From Mesoterricola silvestris (GTDB taxonomy: Bacteria > Acidobacteriota > Holophagae > Holophagales > Holophagaceae), in assembly GCF_030295405.1 (NCBI RefSeq), contig NZ_AP027080.1, positions 744,001 to 808,000 on the forward strand: a stretch of DNA of 64,000 nucleotides. The letters run 5' to 3'. Position 1 is the stretch's first letter. Each line of letters starts with the position of its first letter. Shown here piece by piece: positions 42,473-50,559 of this stretch. The notes under the pieces are model-generated. The model had not been told where the DNA came from. It made no database searches and worked only from the letters and a program-made list of their open reading frames with translations. The position numbers and the translations under genes were made by a program.

Positions 42473-44305
42473 ATGGCAAGGCCTTGGCTTCTGGGTGGTG
42501 TGATTTACGCGACGTTCATCGGACAGGGCCTCCTGGGAGCGGAGGGCCGCCGCCCCTCCCAGGCGGGTTCCGAGTCCTCCCAGTTCTTCGCCCGGGGTTT
42601 CGAACTGGAATTCGGGAACGATTTCGAGGTGGACCTGGGGGGCCTGCCGCTCAACACCCCCTCCCACGTGCGGGGCCCCGGCTACCTGGACACCGCGCTG
42701 GTGATCCCGGAGGTGGTGGAGGGCTTCCAGTACGCCCGGGGCCTCTACCGTTCCACCCAGACCGCGGTGGCGGGGAAGGCCTCCATGGAACTGGTCGCCG
42801 CCCAGCGGGAGCCCTTCTTCTCGGTCACGTACGGGGGAGCGCGCACGGACCGCTTCGCGCGCTTCCTCTGGACCGAGACGCTGCCTTCGCGGCTCACCTA
42901 CGCCCTGGACATCACCCGCACGGAGCGGCCCTGGGACGACCTCCTGGGCTCGGCGCGCATGAACGCGGCCTTCCGCAAGGACGGCGAGGGGCGCCACGGA
43001 CCCTGGACCTTCACCCTGCTGGGTTCGGACGACAGGACCGACGGCGGCGGCGCCAGCCCCGCGCGCCCCTGGACCGGGGGCGGCGGCCCCGACGACGCCC
43101 GGGTGGGCGACGGCACCTGGAACCGGCGCGTGCTCCTGGGCTGGCGCCTGACCACCCGGAGCGGCCCCGGTTCCTCCGGGCAGGTGCGGGTCTACGCAGG
43201 CGGCCACCATCAGCGCATCTGGAACAACTGGACCTACTTCCTGCGGGACCCCGTGAAGGGGGACCAGCTCGAGCAGGTGGACCGCAGGGCCTTCGCGGGC
43301 CTGGATTCCGAGCGCACCCGGGACCACGGCCCCTGGACCTTCCTGGCGGGCCTCCAGCTGCGCGCGGACCGCGTCACCGCCGAGGTGAACCCCACCCTGG
43401 ACCGCAAACCCGTGGACGCCTCGCCCACGCCCCGCCAGACGGCGACGGGGGGCCTGTACCACGGAACGGCCCACGGCCAGGCCACCTTGAGGATGGGCCA
43501 TGGGTGGGAGTCCTTCCTGGCCCTGCGCCTGGATCTCCAGACGAACCGCATCCGGACCTCCACGGGCCCCTGGACGCCCCAGGACCGCAGCATGGCTCTG
43601 GGCAGCCCCCGGGCCGGAATCTCCTTCTCGCCGTCGGAGGGGACGGTCTTCTCCGCCAGCGCCGGCCGCGGGTTCCGGGTGGGCGACGCCTTCCGGGACA
43701 CCCAGCCCATGGTGCGCACCACCAGCGTCGAGGTGAGCGCCCAGACCCGCCCCCTGCCTCCCTGGGTGGCCAGCCTCACCCTCTGGCGCCTGGACCTGGA
43801 AACCGAGGTCCTCTTCGACCCCGGCCAGAACGCCTTCACCTCCCGGGGCCCCGCCCACCACGAGGGCCTGGAGCTGTACAACGAGGTGAAGCGGGGCCCC
43901 TGGCGCGGGGAGCTGGCGTGGGGCTGGAACCGGGCCGCCTTCAAGGCCCCCGCCCACGGCCTGGACCAGGTGCCCGGCGCCGTCCCCCTGACGGGGTACC
44001 TGGGCCTGGGCTGGAAGGACCGGGGCTTCGCCCTGGAGGCCAAGGTGCGCCGCACCGGGGTGCGCCCCCTCACCCCGGACGGGGCCGCCCGCGCCAGCCG
44101 GCAGGACGCCCTGGAGCTCAGGGCCGAGGTGGCCCTGGACCGGTGGACCTTCGGCGTCGAGGTGATCAACGCCTTCAGCCTCAAGAAATTCAATTACGAG
44201 TACCAGTACGCCTCGCGCTTCCCGGACGGGCCCGTGGTCCAGGACCTGCACCGCAAGGCCGCCGACCCCCAGGCGATCCGGGTGGAAATCCGGCGGCGAT
44301 TCTGA
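42473..44305 (+). CDS. TonB-dependent receptor with short plug
   Basis: 610 residues, signal peptide (about 1-23). The mature protein starts close to FFARGFELEFGNDFEVDLGG and SHVRGPGYLDTALVIPEVVE, which match the latter half of the plug of receptors with the RGFNLDHGTDF pattern. The beta-barrel follows to the terminal RVEIRRRF. The usual N-terminal plug half and TonB box are not visible, which is odd. Substrate unknown. It stands alone. Confidence 0.8.
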   Translation: MARPWLLGGVIYATFIGQGLLGAEGRRPSQAGSESSQFFARGFELEFGNDFEVDLGGLPLNTPSHVRGPGYLDTALVIPEVVEGFQYARGLYRSTQTAVAGKASMELVAAQREPFFSVTYGGARTDRFARFLWTETLPSRLTYALDITRTERPWDDLLGSARMNAAFRKDGEGRHGPWTFTLLGSDDRTDGGGASPARPWTGGGGPDDARVGDGTWNRRVLLGWRLTTRSGPGSSGQVRVYAGGHHQRIWNNWTYFLRDPVKGDQLEQVDRRAFAGLDSERTRDHGPWTFLAGLQLRADRVTAEVNPTLDRKPVDASPTPRQTATGGLYHGTAHGQATLRMGHGWESFLALRLDLQTNRIRTSTGPWTPQDRSMALGSPRAGISFSPSEGTVFSASAGRGFRVGDAFRDTQPMVRTTSVEVSAQTRPLPPWVASLTLWRLDLETEVLFDPGQNAFTSRGPAHHEGLELYNEVKRGPWRGELAWGWNRAAFKAPAHGLDQVPGAVPLTGYLGLGWKDRGFALEAKVRRTGVRPLTPDGAARASRQDALELRAEVALDRWTFGVEVINAFSLKKFNYEYQYASRFPDGPVVQDLHRKAADPQAIRVEIRRRF

Positions 44306-44307
44306 GC

Positions 44308-44335
44308 TGGACAAAACCCAGGACGGTGCTATTCT
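44308..44335 (+). promoter_or_regulatory. Promoter of tRNA-Val
   Basis: TGGACA (44308-44313), a 16-base spacer and TATTCT (44330-44335), ending 10 bases before the tRNA 5' end. Confidence 0.6.
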
Positions 44336-44345
44336 AATGGACCGC

Positions 44346-44420
44346 GGGCGTATAACTCAGCGGTAGAGTGCTACCTTCACACGGTAGAAGTCTCAGGTTC
44401 GAATCCTGATATGCCCACCA
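44346..44420 (+). tRNA. tRNA-Val (anticodon CAC)
   Basis: A cloverleaf can be drawn: acceptor GGGCGTA with TATGCCC (one G-U), D arm, anticodon stem CTACC/GGTAG with loop TTCACAC (anticodon CAC), T arm TCAGG-TTCGAAT-CCTGA, and an encoded CCA end. It is located between the TonB receptor and efp. Confidence 0.95.
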
Positions 44421-44493
44421 CCGACACATGGCCCCTGGGTAACACCGGGGGCCATCTGATTGGAAGTCACAAAAGATTCCACGAGGTGATTCC

Positions 44494-45060
44494 ATGCCCT
44501 TCATCAACGCCGTCCAGCTCCGCGTGGGGATGATCGTCAATTTCGAGAACGAACTGTGCCGGGTGACCGCCGTGGAGCACCAGACCCCCGGCAACCTTCC
44601 CGCCCGCATCGCCACCAAGATGAAGCGCCTCAAGGACGGCCTCAACCGGGAGAACCGCTTCGGTTCCGCCGAGAAGGTGGACAAGGCCAGCCTCGAGCAG
44701 CACATGATGGAATTCCTCTACGAGGACGGCGGCAACATCGTGCTCATGAACGGCGAGACCTACGAGCAGATGGAGATCCCCAAGGAATTCATGGGCGACG
44801 ACGCCGTCTTCCTCCAGCCCAACATGGTGGTGGAAGTCGAATTCTACGAAGAGAAGCCCCTGAGCATCACCCTCCCCCCCAGCGTCGTGCTGGAGATCGT
44901 CGAGACCGAGCCCGTCATGAAGAACGCCAACGCCACGGGTTCCTACAAGCCCGCCAAAATGGAGAACGGCGTGATCGTGAACGTGCCGCCCTACATGGAA
45001 GCCGGCGAAAAGATCCGCGTGAACACCGTGGACCGCTCCTTCATGGAACGCGTCAAGTAG
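44494..45060 (+). CDS. efp: Elongation factor P with Asn at the loop tip
   Basis: 188 residues: KOW-like N-terminal domain, two OB domains, and the C-terminal region ending GEKIRVNTVDRSFMERVK. EF-P rescues ribosomes stalled at polyprolines. The tip of the first loop reads HQTPGNLPARIATKM, so the residue normally modified (Lys or Arg in P-G-K/R-G) is Asn here. Hence a lysylation or rhamnosylation would not apply. Start preceded by GAGGTG. Confidence 0.95.
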   Translation: MPFINAVQLRVGMIVNFENELCRVTAVEHQTPGNLPARIATKMKRLKDGLNRENRFGSAEKVDKASLEQHMMEFLYEDGGNIVLMNGETYEQMEIPKEFMGDDAVFLQPNMVVEVEFYEEKPLSITLPPSVVLEIVETEPVMKNANATGSYKPAKMENGVIVNVPPYMEAGEKIRVNTVDRSFMERVK

Positions 45061-45080
45061 AAGCCGCTCGTCTCCTGGAA

Positions 45081-45105
45081 AGGCCCCGGGGTTCCGGGGC
45101 TTTTT
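45081..45105 (+). terminator. Intrinsic terminator of efp
   Basis: GCCCCGG-ggtt-CCGGGGC followed by TTTTT, about 25 bases after the efp stop. Confidence 0.9.
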
Positions 45106-45230
45106 CGTGCCCGGCGGGTTGGACGTTTCGGGCTGTTCGGGCATTCCCTGCCGGGGGCTGGGGGGCGGGGCGGCGAGGTTCCTGGGGGAGCGGGCGGCCC
45201 ATGGGGTTCCGGTCCGGCGATCCGACACAA

Positions 45231-45268
45231 CGGTAGCGCCAGCAGCAAGCTGCTGCTGGCGCTTGCCG
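45231..45268 (+). repeat. Hairpin repeat family A, copy 1
   Basis: AGCGCCAGCAGCA (45235-45247) pairs with 45251-45263 across a 3-base loop, flanked by CGGT and TGCCG. Identical for 40 bases to the inverse of copy 2. Confidence 0.85.
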
Positions 45269-45456
45269 TCATCCTGTGACGAAGGGTGGGGAAGGATTAG
45301 GGGGCGGCCAGCCGAAGTGGTGGGGAGGGGACCGGATGGGGCGGACGGGGTAACGCTCAGGCATTCGGGGTGGGAATGCATGTCGAAACGTACTTCCTGC
45401 GCTGGATGCCGAAGGCGCGCGCCCCGCCTCTCCTTCCACCTATCGTCATTGGATGA

Positions 45457-45494
45457 CGGCAAGCGCCAGCAGCAGCTTGCTGCTGGCGCTATCG
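45457..45494 (-). repeat. Hairpin repeat family A, copy 2 (inverted)
   Basis: ACGGCA, then AGCGCCAGCAGCA (45462-45474) pairing with 45478-45490, then ATCGGTGGGTCGGCG. Same core as copy 1, opposite orientation. Confidence 0.85.
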
Positions 45495-45677
45495 GTGGGT
45501 CGGCGCAGGGGGGGAGGGACCCCGGTGGGTCGGGCTCTTCCCCTGGAACCAGGCGGAACGAACGGGCAGCCACCGGCAGGGAAGGCGTGGGCGGGCGGGA
45601 AGGTCCAAACGGCCCCGCCCTGGAACCCCCCGCCTTCGACCGGCATCTCATCGGGACGCACTGTCCTGGAGATTCGG

Positions 45678-47885
45678 GTGAGGGAAAATGGCATCTACAT
45701 CCTGTTGATCAGCGTCCATGGGCTGATCCGGGGGGAAGCGCCGGAGCTGGGGCGGGATCCGGATACGGGGGGGCAGGTGCTCTACGTGCTGGAGTTGGCC
45801 AAGGCGCTGGGGAGGCGGCCGGAGGTGGCGCAGGTGGACTTGCTCACCCGGTTAGTGCAGGATCCGGGGCTGCCCGCGGACTACGCCCGGCCGGAGGAGG
45901 CGCTGGGGCCCCATGCGCGGATCATCCGGCTGCCCTTCGGGCCCCGGCGGTACATTCGCAAGGAGCTGATCTGGGACCACCTGGACCAGCTGGTGGACCG
46001 CTTCCTGGTGTACGCCCGGGAGCTGCCGCGGCTGCCGGATCTCCTGCACAGCCACTACGGCGACGCGGGGCTGGTGGCCCAGCGGTTGTCCGCTCTCCTG
46101 GGCATCCCCTTCCTGCACACGGGGCACTCCCTGGGGCGCTGCAAGCGGGACCGGCTCCTGCAGGCCGGCGGGAAGGAGGCGGCCCTGGAGCGCACCTTCC
46201 ACTTCCAGCGGCGCATCCGGGCGGAGGACGAGGTGCTGAGCCACGCGGCGCGGGTGGTGGCCAGCACCCGCCAGGAGGTGTCCGAGCAGTACGGGCTCTA
46301 CGGCCACTTCGATCCGCGCCGGGCGGTGATCATCCCCCCGGGCACGGACCTGGCCCGCTTCACGCCGGCGGTGGGGCGCCGGGCCGACGCCGCCGTGGCG
46401 TCCGTGGTGGACCGCTTCCTGTCCCGGCCCCGCAAGCCCCTGCTCCTGTGCATCGGCCGCCCCGTGCCCTCCAAGAACATCCTGGGCCTGGTGGAGGCCT
46501 TCGGGCTGGACGCGGAACTGCGGGCCAAGGCCAACCTGCTCCTGGTGGCCGGGCACCACGAGGACATCCGCGACATGGACGAGGAGGGGCGGCGAACCTG
46601 GGAGAGCCTGCTGCTGACCCTGGACCGCCACGATCTCTTCGGCTCCGTGGCCTTCCCCCGCACCCACGCGCCGGGGGACATCCCGGGCTTCTACCGCCTG
46701 GCGGCGCAGCGCCGGGGCGTCTACGTGAACCCGTCGGTGCAGGAGAGCTTCGGCCTGACGCTCATCGAGGCCGCGGCCACGGGGCTGCCCGTGGTGACCA
46801 CCGACTCCGGCGGCCCCCGGGACATCGTGGCCAACTGCCGCAACGGCGCGGTGGTGGAATCCCTGGAGCCCGCGGCGCTGTCCGCGGCCATCCGGGAGGC
46901 CCTGGACGACCCGGCCCGGTGGGCGGTGTGGGCCCGCAACGGCCTGCGCCGGGTGCGCGACACCTACAGCTGGGACGCCCACGTGGACAAGTACCTCAAG
47001 GTCCTCCAGCGCGTCCTCAAGCGCGGGCGCAAGCGGATCCGCCGGGAGCGGGCCTCGGTGGATCCGGCCCCGGGCACCTCCCCCTTCCTCCATGCCCGGG
47101 CCGCCCTCATCTGCGACCTGGACGGCACGCTCCTGGGGGACCGGGACGCCCTGGACCAGCTCCTGGCCTGGATCCGCCGCCAGCGGGGGGCCCTGGCCTT
47201 CGGGGTGGCCACGGGGCGCAGGCTGGACAGCGCCCTGTGGGCCCTCCACGCCTGGGGCGTGCCCGAGCCGGACGTGATCATCAGCGGCATCGGCACCGAG
47301 ATCCGCTACGCCTTCAACCGCACCCCGGACCTGGCCTGGGAGAACCACATCCGCCAGGGCTGGCGCCGGGAGGAGCTGGCCGCCCTCCTCAAGGACGTCC
47401 CCGGCCTGCGCCCCCAGAACCGGCGCCGCCAGGGCCCCTACAAGCTCAGCTACACGGTGCGTCCCGGGCGCTTCCCGCCCCTGGAGGAGGTGGCGGCCTC
47501 CGTGAACCAGGCCGGGCTCCGGGCCAACCTGGTGTACTCCGAATCCCGCAACCTGGACGTGCTGCCCCACTGCGCCTCCAAGGGCCACGCGGTGCGCTAC
47601 CTGGCCTTCAAGTGGGGGATCCCCCTGGACCGGTTCCTGGTGGCGGGGGATTCGGGCAACGACCGGGACATGCTCCTGGGGGACAGCCTGGGCATCGTGG
47701 TGGCCAATCACAGCCAGGAGCTGGGCGAGCTGCGGGGCCGGTCCCGGGTGTACTTCGCCAGCCAGGCCTACGCCGCCGGGATCCTGGAGGGGATCCGCCA
47801 CTACAGCCTCCGGCTGCCCCTGCCCCTCACGCCTGATCCTGCCCCGGCGCCTCCATCGTCCGGAGGCTCGGCGTCCCGAGGGTGA
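45678..47885 (+). CDS. Sucrose-phosphate-synthase-like protein with C-terminal phosphatase-like HAD domain
   Basis: 735 residues. GT-B half: HGLIRGEAPELGRDPDTGG near the N-terminus (the fructose-6-phosphate side), GRPVPSKNILGLVEAF, and the E-x7-E signature in QESFGLTLIEAAATGLPVV (UDP-glucose side). After about residue 470 a HAD domain follows with DLDGTLLGDRD and VAGDSGNDRDML. Joins UDP-glucose and Fru-6-P to make sucrose-6-phosphate; the HAD part may remove the phosphate. GTG start at 45678. The last 59 bases overlap the convergent hydrolase gene. Confidence 0.88.
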   Translation: MRENGIYILLISVHGLIRGEAPELGRDPDTGGQVLYVLELAKALGRRPEVAQVDLLTRLVQDPGLPADYARPEEALGPHARIIRLPFGPRRYIRKELIWDHLDQLVDRFLVYARELPRLPDLLHSHYGDAGLVAQRLSALLGIPFLHTGHSLGRCKRDRLLQAGGKEAALERTFHFQRRIRAEDEVLSHAARVVASTRQEVSEQYGLYGHFDPRRAVIIPPGTDLARFTPAVGRRADAAVASVVDRFLSRPRKPLLLCIGRPVPSKNILGLVEAFGLDAELRAKANLLLVAGHHEDIRDMDEEGRRTWESLLLTLDRHDLFGSVAFPRTHAPGDIPGFYRLAAQRRGVYVNPSVQESFGLTLIEAAATGLPVVTTDSGGPRDIVANCRNGAVVESLEPAALSAAIREALDDPARWAVWARNGLRRVRDTYSWDAHVDKYLKVLQRVLKRGRKRIRRERASVDPAPGTSPFLHARAALICDLDGTLLGDRDALDQLLAWIRRQRGALAFGVATGRRLDSALWALHAWGVPEPDVIISGIGTEIRYAFNRTPDLAWENHIRQGWRREELAALLKDVPGLRPQNRRRQGPYKLSYTVRPGRFPPLEEVAASVNQAGLRANLVYSESRNLDVLPHCASKGHAVRYLAFKWGIPLDRFLVAGDSGNDRDMLLGDSLGIVVANHSQELGELRGRSRVYFASQAYAAGILEGIRHYSLRLPLPLTPDPAPAPPSSGGSASRG

Positions 47886-49281
47886 TTTCCGCGCTCTCCA
47901 GGTAGATGCCGAGGCTGCGCCCCGAGAACCGCGTGTCCACCAGGGACAGGCGCACCACGCCGTTCACCGAGAGTTCGATGTAGCCGCCCCAGCGGATGAG
48001 CTTGAGGGAGTACCGCCGGTCGGCGATGGGGGTGAACTCCCCCACCTGGAGGCTTTCGTAGATGTAGTTCTGGAACACCCGCTCCAGGCGGTTGCCCCAG
48101 GCCCGGATCTGGGCCTTGCCTCGCTCCGTGTCCAGGGAGATGAAGTAGCCGTTGAGCAGGTCGTCCAGCCCGAACACCAGGCCGCAGTCCCCCTGGCGCA
48201 GGGTCTGCCACTCCATCTCCCAGATCCAGGAGCCCTCGGCCATGGGCACCGTGAACAGTTCGAACCCGCTGCGGCAGGCGAAGCGGATGCGCTCGCCATC
48301 CTGGTCGCACCCCGCCGTGGGGTTCTCCAGGCAGGGCTTGAAGTTGTCCTTCAGGAAGGGGACCGCGCCCCGGATCTTCTCCGCCCAGCGCTGGTAGCTC
48401 ACCAGTTCCAGCCTCCCGTCGCCGCGCTTGCGCAGTTCCTTGGGCGGCGGCAGGCTCCGGGCCCCGGTCTCCACGTTGAGGCCGTCGATGTAGAAGGTGA
48501 AGATGAGGGTCCGGTCCCCGTCCAGCATGGCCCGGGCCGCGTAGTTGCCCTTGGGGAGCAGGACGTTGTTGTTGAAGGCCTGGTACTCCCCCTGGAAGGT
48601 CTCGCTCCACCAGTAGTGCACCTCCACGTCCTCCCGGATGGACCCGATGAGGTAGTAGGTGCCCTCCAGTTCCACCAGGCAGGGGCATTCGATATCGTCG
48701 TACATGCGGGGGTAGAAGAGGGGCGGCTCGATGACGTAGCCCTCCTCCGCCCGCCGAACCAGCCCCACGCACCCCCGCCGGCTTACCGGACCACCAATCA
48801 CCCGGGCGCACAGCAGGAGCCATTCCTGGCCCCCGCTGCGCCACAGGAAGGGGTCCCGGAAGGACACCCAGCCCCGCTCCGAGTAGCCCGGGCCCTCGTA
48901 GTGGCTGCCCGTGGGCAGGAGGGGGAGGTTCTTCTCGTTCTCCTTGCGCCAGGCCACCAGGTCCCGGGAAACCGCCCGCCCGATGCGCTGGAAATAGCCG
49001 TTCTCCGCCCGGTGCAGCCCCGTGTAGAACATCTCGTAGAGCTTGCGCTGGGGGTTGTGGCTCACGTGCATGGTCCAGAGCATGTCGTCGTCCCAGGTGC
49101 CCGGCTCCCCCGTGAAGATGGCGTTGCGGGTGCGGGTCCAGTTCAGCCCGTCCTGGGACACCGCGTGGGCGATGTAGTCGTGGTTGGGCAGCACCAGGTG
49201 GAAGAGGTGGAAGGTCCTGCCCCGGCGGATGACGTCGATGTCCCCGATCTCCCACTCCCTGAACCCGCGAGATGTGTACAT
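47827..49281 (-). CDS. GH32-like five-bladed propeller glycosidase
   Basis: 484 residues. N-terminal GDIDVIRRGRTFHLFHL, RDP motif in VSFRDPFLW and EC motif in DDIECPCLVE, as in GH32/GH68 beta-fructosidases; a C-terminal beta-sandwich of about 150 residues (LKLIRWGGYIELSVNGVVRL). Likely hydrolyses sucrose or a related fructoside. No signal peptide is seen, so it is probably intracellular. Start at 49281 preferred because AAGGACAGGGG lies upstream. It faces the sucrose-phosphate synthase and is divergent from the Crp-type regulator. Confidence 0.75.
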   Translation of the reverse strand: MYTSRGFREWEIGDIDVIRRGRTFHLFHLVLPNHDYIAHAVSQDGLNWTRTRNAIFTGEPGTWDDDMLWTMHVSHNPQRKLYEMFYTGLHRAENGYFQRIGRAVSRDLVAWRKENEKNLPLLPTGSHYEGPGYSERGWVSFRDPFLWRSGGQEWLLLCARVIGGPVSRRGCVGLVRRAEEGYVIEPPLFYPRMYDDIECPCLVELEGTYYLIGSIREDVEVHYWWSETFQGEYQAFNNNVLLPKGNYAARAMLDGDRTLIFTFYIDGLNVETGARSLPPPKELRKRGDGRLELVSYQRWAEKIRGAVPFLKDNFKPCLENPTAGCDQDGERIRFACRSGFELFTVPMAEGSWIWEMEWQTLRQGDCGLVFGLDDLLNGYFISLDTERGKAQIRAWGNRLERVFQNYIYESLQVGEFTPIADRRYSLKLIRWGGYIELSVNGVVRLSLVDTRFSGRSLGIYLESAEITLGTPSLRTMEAPGQDQA

Positions 49282-49444
49282 CCCCTGTCCTTCGAACGGT
49301 TTGATTGAAGCGTGCATGGGTTTGATTCCCGCCGGCCCCGGCTGTTCCAGGAAAAAAGGGGAAGATTGCCCGCGCGGGAATATCCAATTTATTACCGGGT
49401 GGTCTGCTTTAGATCCGCGCGGGGATTCACGATCGACCTCGTTG

Positions 49445-49460
49445 TGTGATACAAATCACT
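49445..49460. promoter_or_regulatory. CRP/FNR-type operator
   Basis: TGTGA-TACAAA-TCACT matches the CRP consensus TGTGA-N6-TCACA at nine of ten positions. It lies 18 bases before the regulator's ATG and about 165 before the hydrolase start, so it may autorepress the regulator and control the sucrose genes. Confidence 0.7.
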
Positions 49461-49477
49461 GTGCAATTGGGGTGCTC

Positions 49478-50152
49478 ATGGGGCAGGCCATCGTGAATCT
49501 GAGACGCATCGATTACCTGGCGGGGCTGCCGGCGGCGGAGGCCGAGGAGCTGGCCACCGTCAGCGAGCTGCGGAGGTACCCCAACGGAAGCCCCGTCTTC
49601 ACCCAGGGGGAGGCCATGCCCGGGGTGTTCGTGGTGGTGCAGGGCGCCCTCAAGGTGTTCCGCACCGACGGCCGCGGCAAGATCCAGGTCATCGACATCC
49701 TCCAGCCCGGCACCTGCGTGGGCGAGGTGCAGGTGTTCGACGGCGGCGTGGCCGCCAGCGGCGCCGAGGCCCACGGGGACACCGAGTGCTGGCTGGTGCC
49801 CGCCGGCGCCCTGCGCATCATGGCCTCCAAGAACAACGCCGTGGCCATGTGCATGATCCAGCACTTCGCCGGCAAGGTCCGCCACCTCATCTCCCTGGTG
49901 GAGACCCTCAGCCTCCACAGCGTCCCCGAGCGGGTGGGCCAGCTGATCCTGGAGTACCAGGGCCGCAACCCCGGCCGGGCCCTGGTGGAGTTCAAGGAGA
50001 CCCAGGAGGACCTGGCCCAGTGCATCGGAGCCAGCCGCGAGGCCTTCAGCCGCGCGCTGCGGCTCCTGGCGGACCTGGGGCTCATCCAGAGCACCTTCCC
50101 CGTCGTCCGCATCCTGGACATCCAGAAACTCCAGCGGTACGCCCGGGGCTGA
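49478..50152 (+). CDS. Crp/Fnr-family transcriptional regulator
   Basis: 224 residues: a cyclic-nucleotide-binding-like beta-roll (GEAMPGVFVVVQGALKVF, VIDILQPGTCVGEVQVFDGG) and a C-terminal helix-turn-helix (TQEDLAQCIGASREAFSRALRLL). No N-terminal Cys set for an Fe-S cluster, so a small ligand is more likely. It is divergent from the hydrolase and has a CRP-like box upstream, consistent with autoregulation. Confidence 0.92.
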   Translation: MGQAIVNLRRIDYLAGLPAAEAEELATVSELRRYPNGSPVFTQGEAMPGVFVVVQGALKVFRTDGRGKIQVIDILQPGTCVGEVQVFDGGVAASGAEAHGDTECWLVPAGALRIMASKNNAVAMCMIQHFAGKVRHLISLVETLSLHSVPERVGQLILEYQGRNPGRALVEFKETQEDLAQCIGASREAFSRALRLLADLGLIQSTFPVVRILDIQKLQRYARG

Positions 50153-50284
50153 TCGTCTCGAGCGCCGGAGGTTGGGACGTTCGGCACGGTCCGGACCTTC
50201 CCTGCCGGGGGCTGCGGACCGTCGCGCTTTTGTTCCATCCGGGAACCGCGACCCATCGGGGTCCCGGCTCCATGCGCCGACGCA

Positions 50285-50330
50285 TCGGTAGCGCATTCGC
50301 GGCAGCGAGCTGCCGCGAATGCGCTTGCCG
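50285..50330 (+). repeat. Hairpin repeat family A, copy 3
   Basis: AGCGCATTCGCGGCA (50290-50304) pairs with 50311-50325; the inner GC-ga-GC extends the stem. Flanks CGGT/TGCCG match copy 1, but the stem core is different from copies 1 and 2. Confidence 0.85.
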
Positions 50331-50405
50331 TTGTCCAGGGTAGGTGGGGATTCCTGGGGGGTGGGGCCCCCGTGCCGGGGGATCCGGCAACCCGCTGCCT
50401 GGATA

Positions 50406-50450
50406 CGGCAAAGCGCTCGCAGCAGTCATGCTGCGAGCGCTCGCGGTGGG
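50406..50450 (-). repeat. Hairpin repeat family A, copy 4
   Basis: CGGCAAAGCGC leads into the stem AGCGCTCGCAGCA (50412-50424) with 50429-50441, then CGCGGTGGGTCGGCG. Opposite orientation to copy 3, again with a new core. Confidence 0.8.
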
Positions 50451-50559
50451 TCGGCGACTGGGGTCGGGACAGCGGTGGGCCGGGACCGCGGGTGGGGACC
50501 TGGGGCATCCGCCCTGCGGCCACCGGCGGGGAAGCTCTGGACCGGCCGACGGGTTCCGG

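Larger units (their letters stand above)
45106..45677. other. Intergenic region with inverted hairpin pair
   Basis: No gene is supported. It carries two hairpin copies in opposite orientation (45231-45268 and 45457-45494) that frame about 190 bases. The open frame running into the sucrose-phosphate synthase from 45453 has no ribosome site and is a shadow of the hairpin. Confidence 0.5.
50153..50559. other. Intergenic region with two family A hairpins
   Basis: No gene is supported. Between the Crp/Fnr gene and the Nfn fusion lie two hairpins, copies 3 and 4, in opposite orientation. Confidence 0.5.

Noticed and set aside
45453-45677. Upstream extension of the sucrose-phosphate synthase frame
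   Set aside because: The extension reads through a hairpin repeat, has no ribosome site, and the family similarity starts at about 45690.
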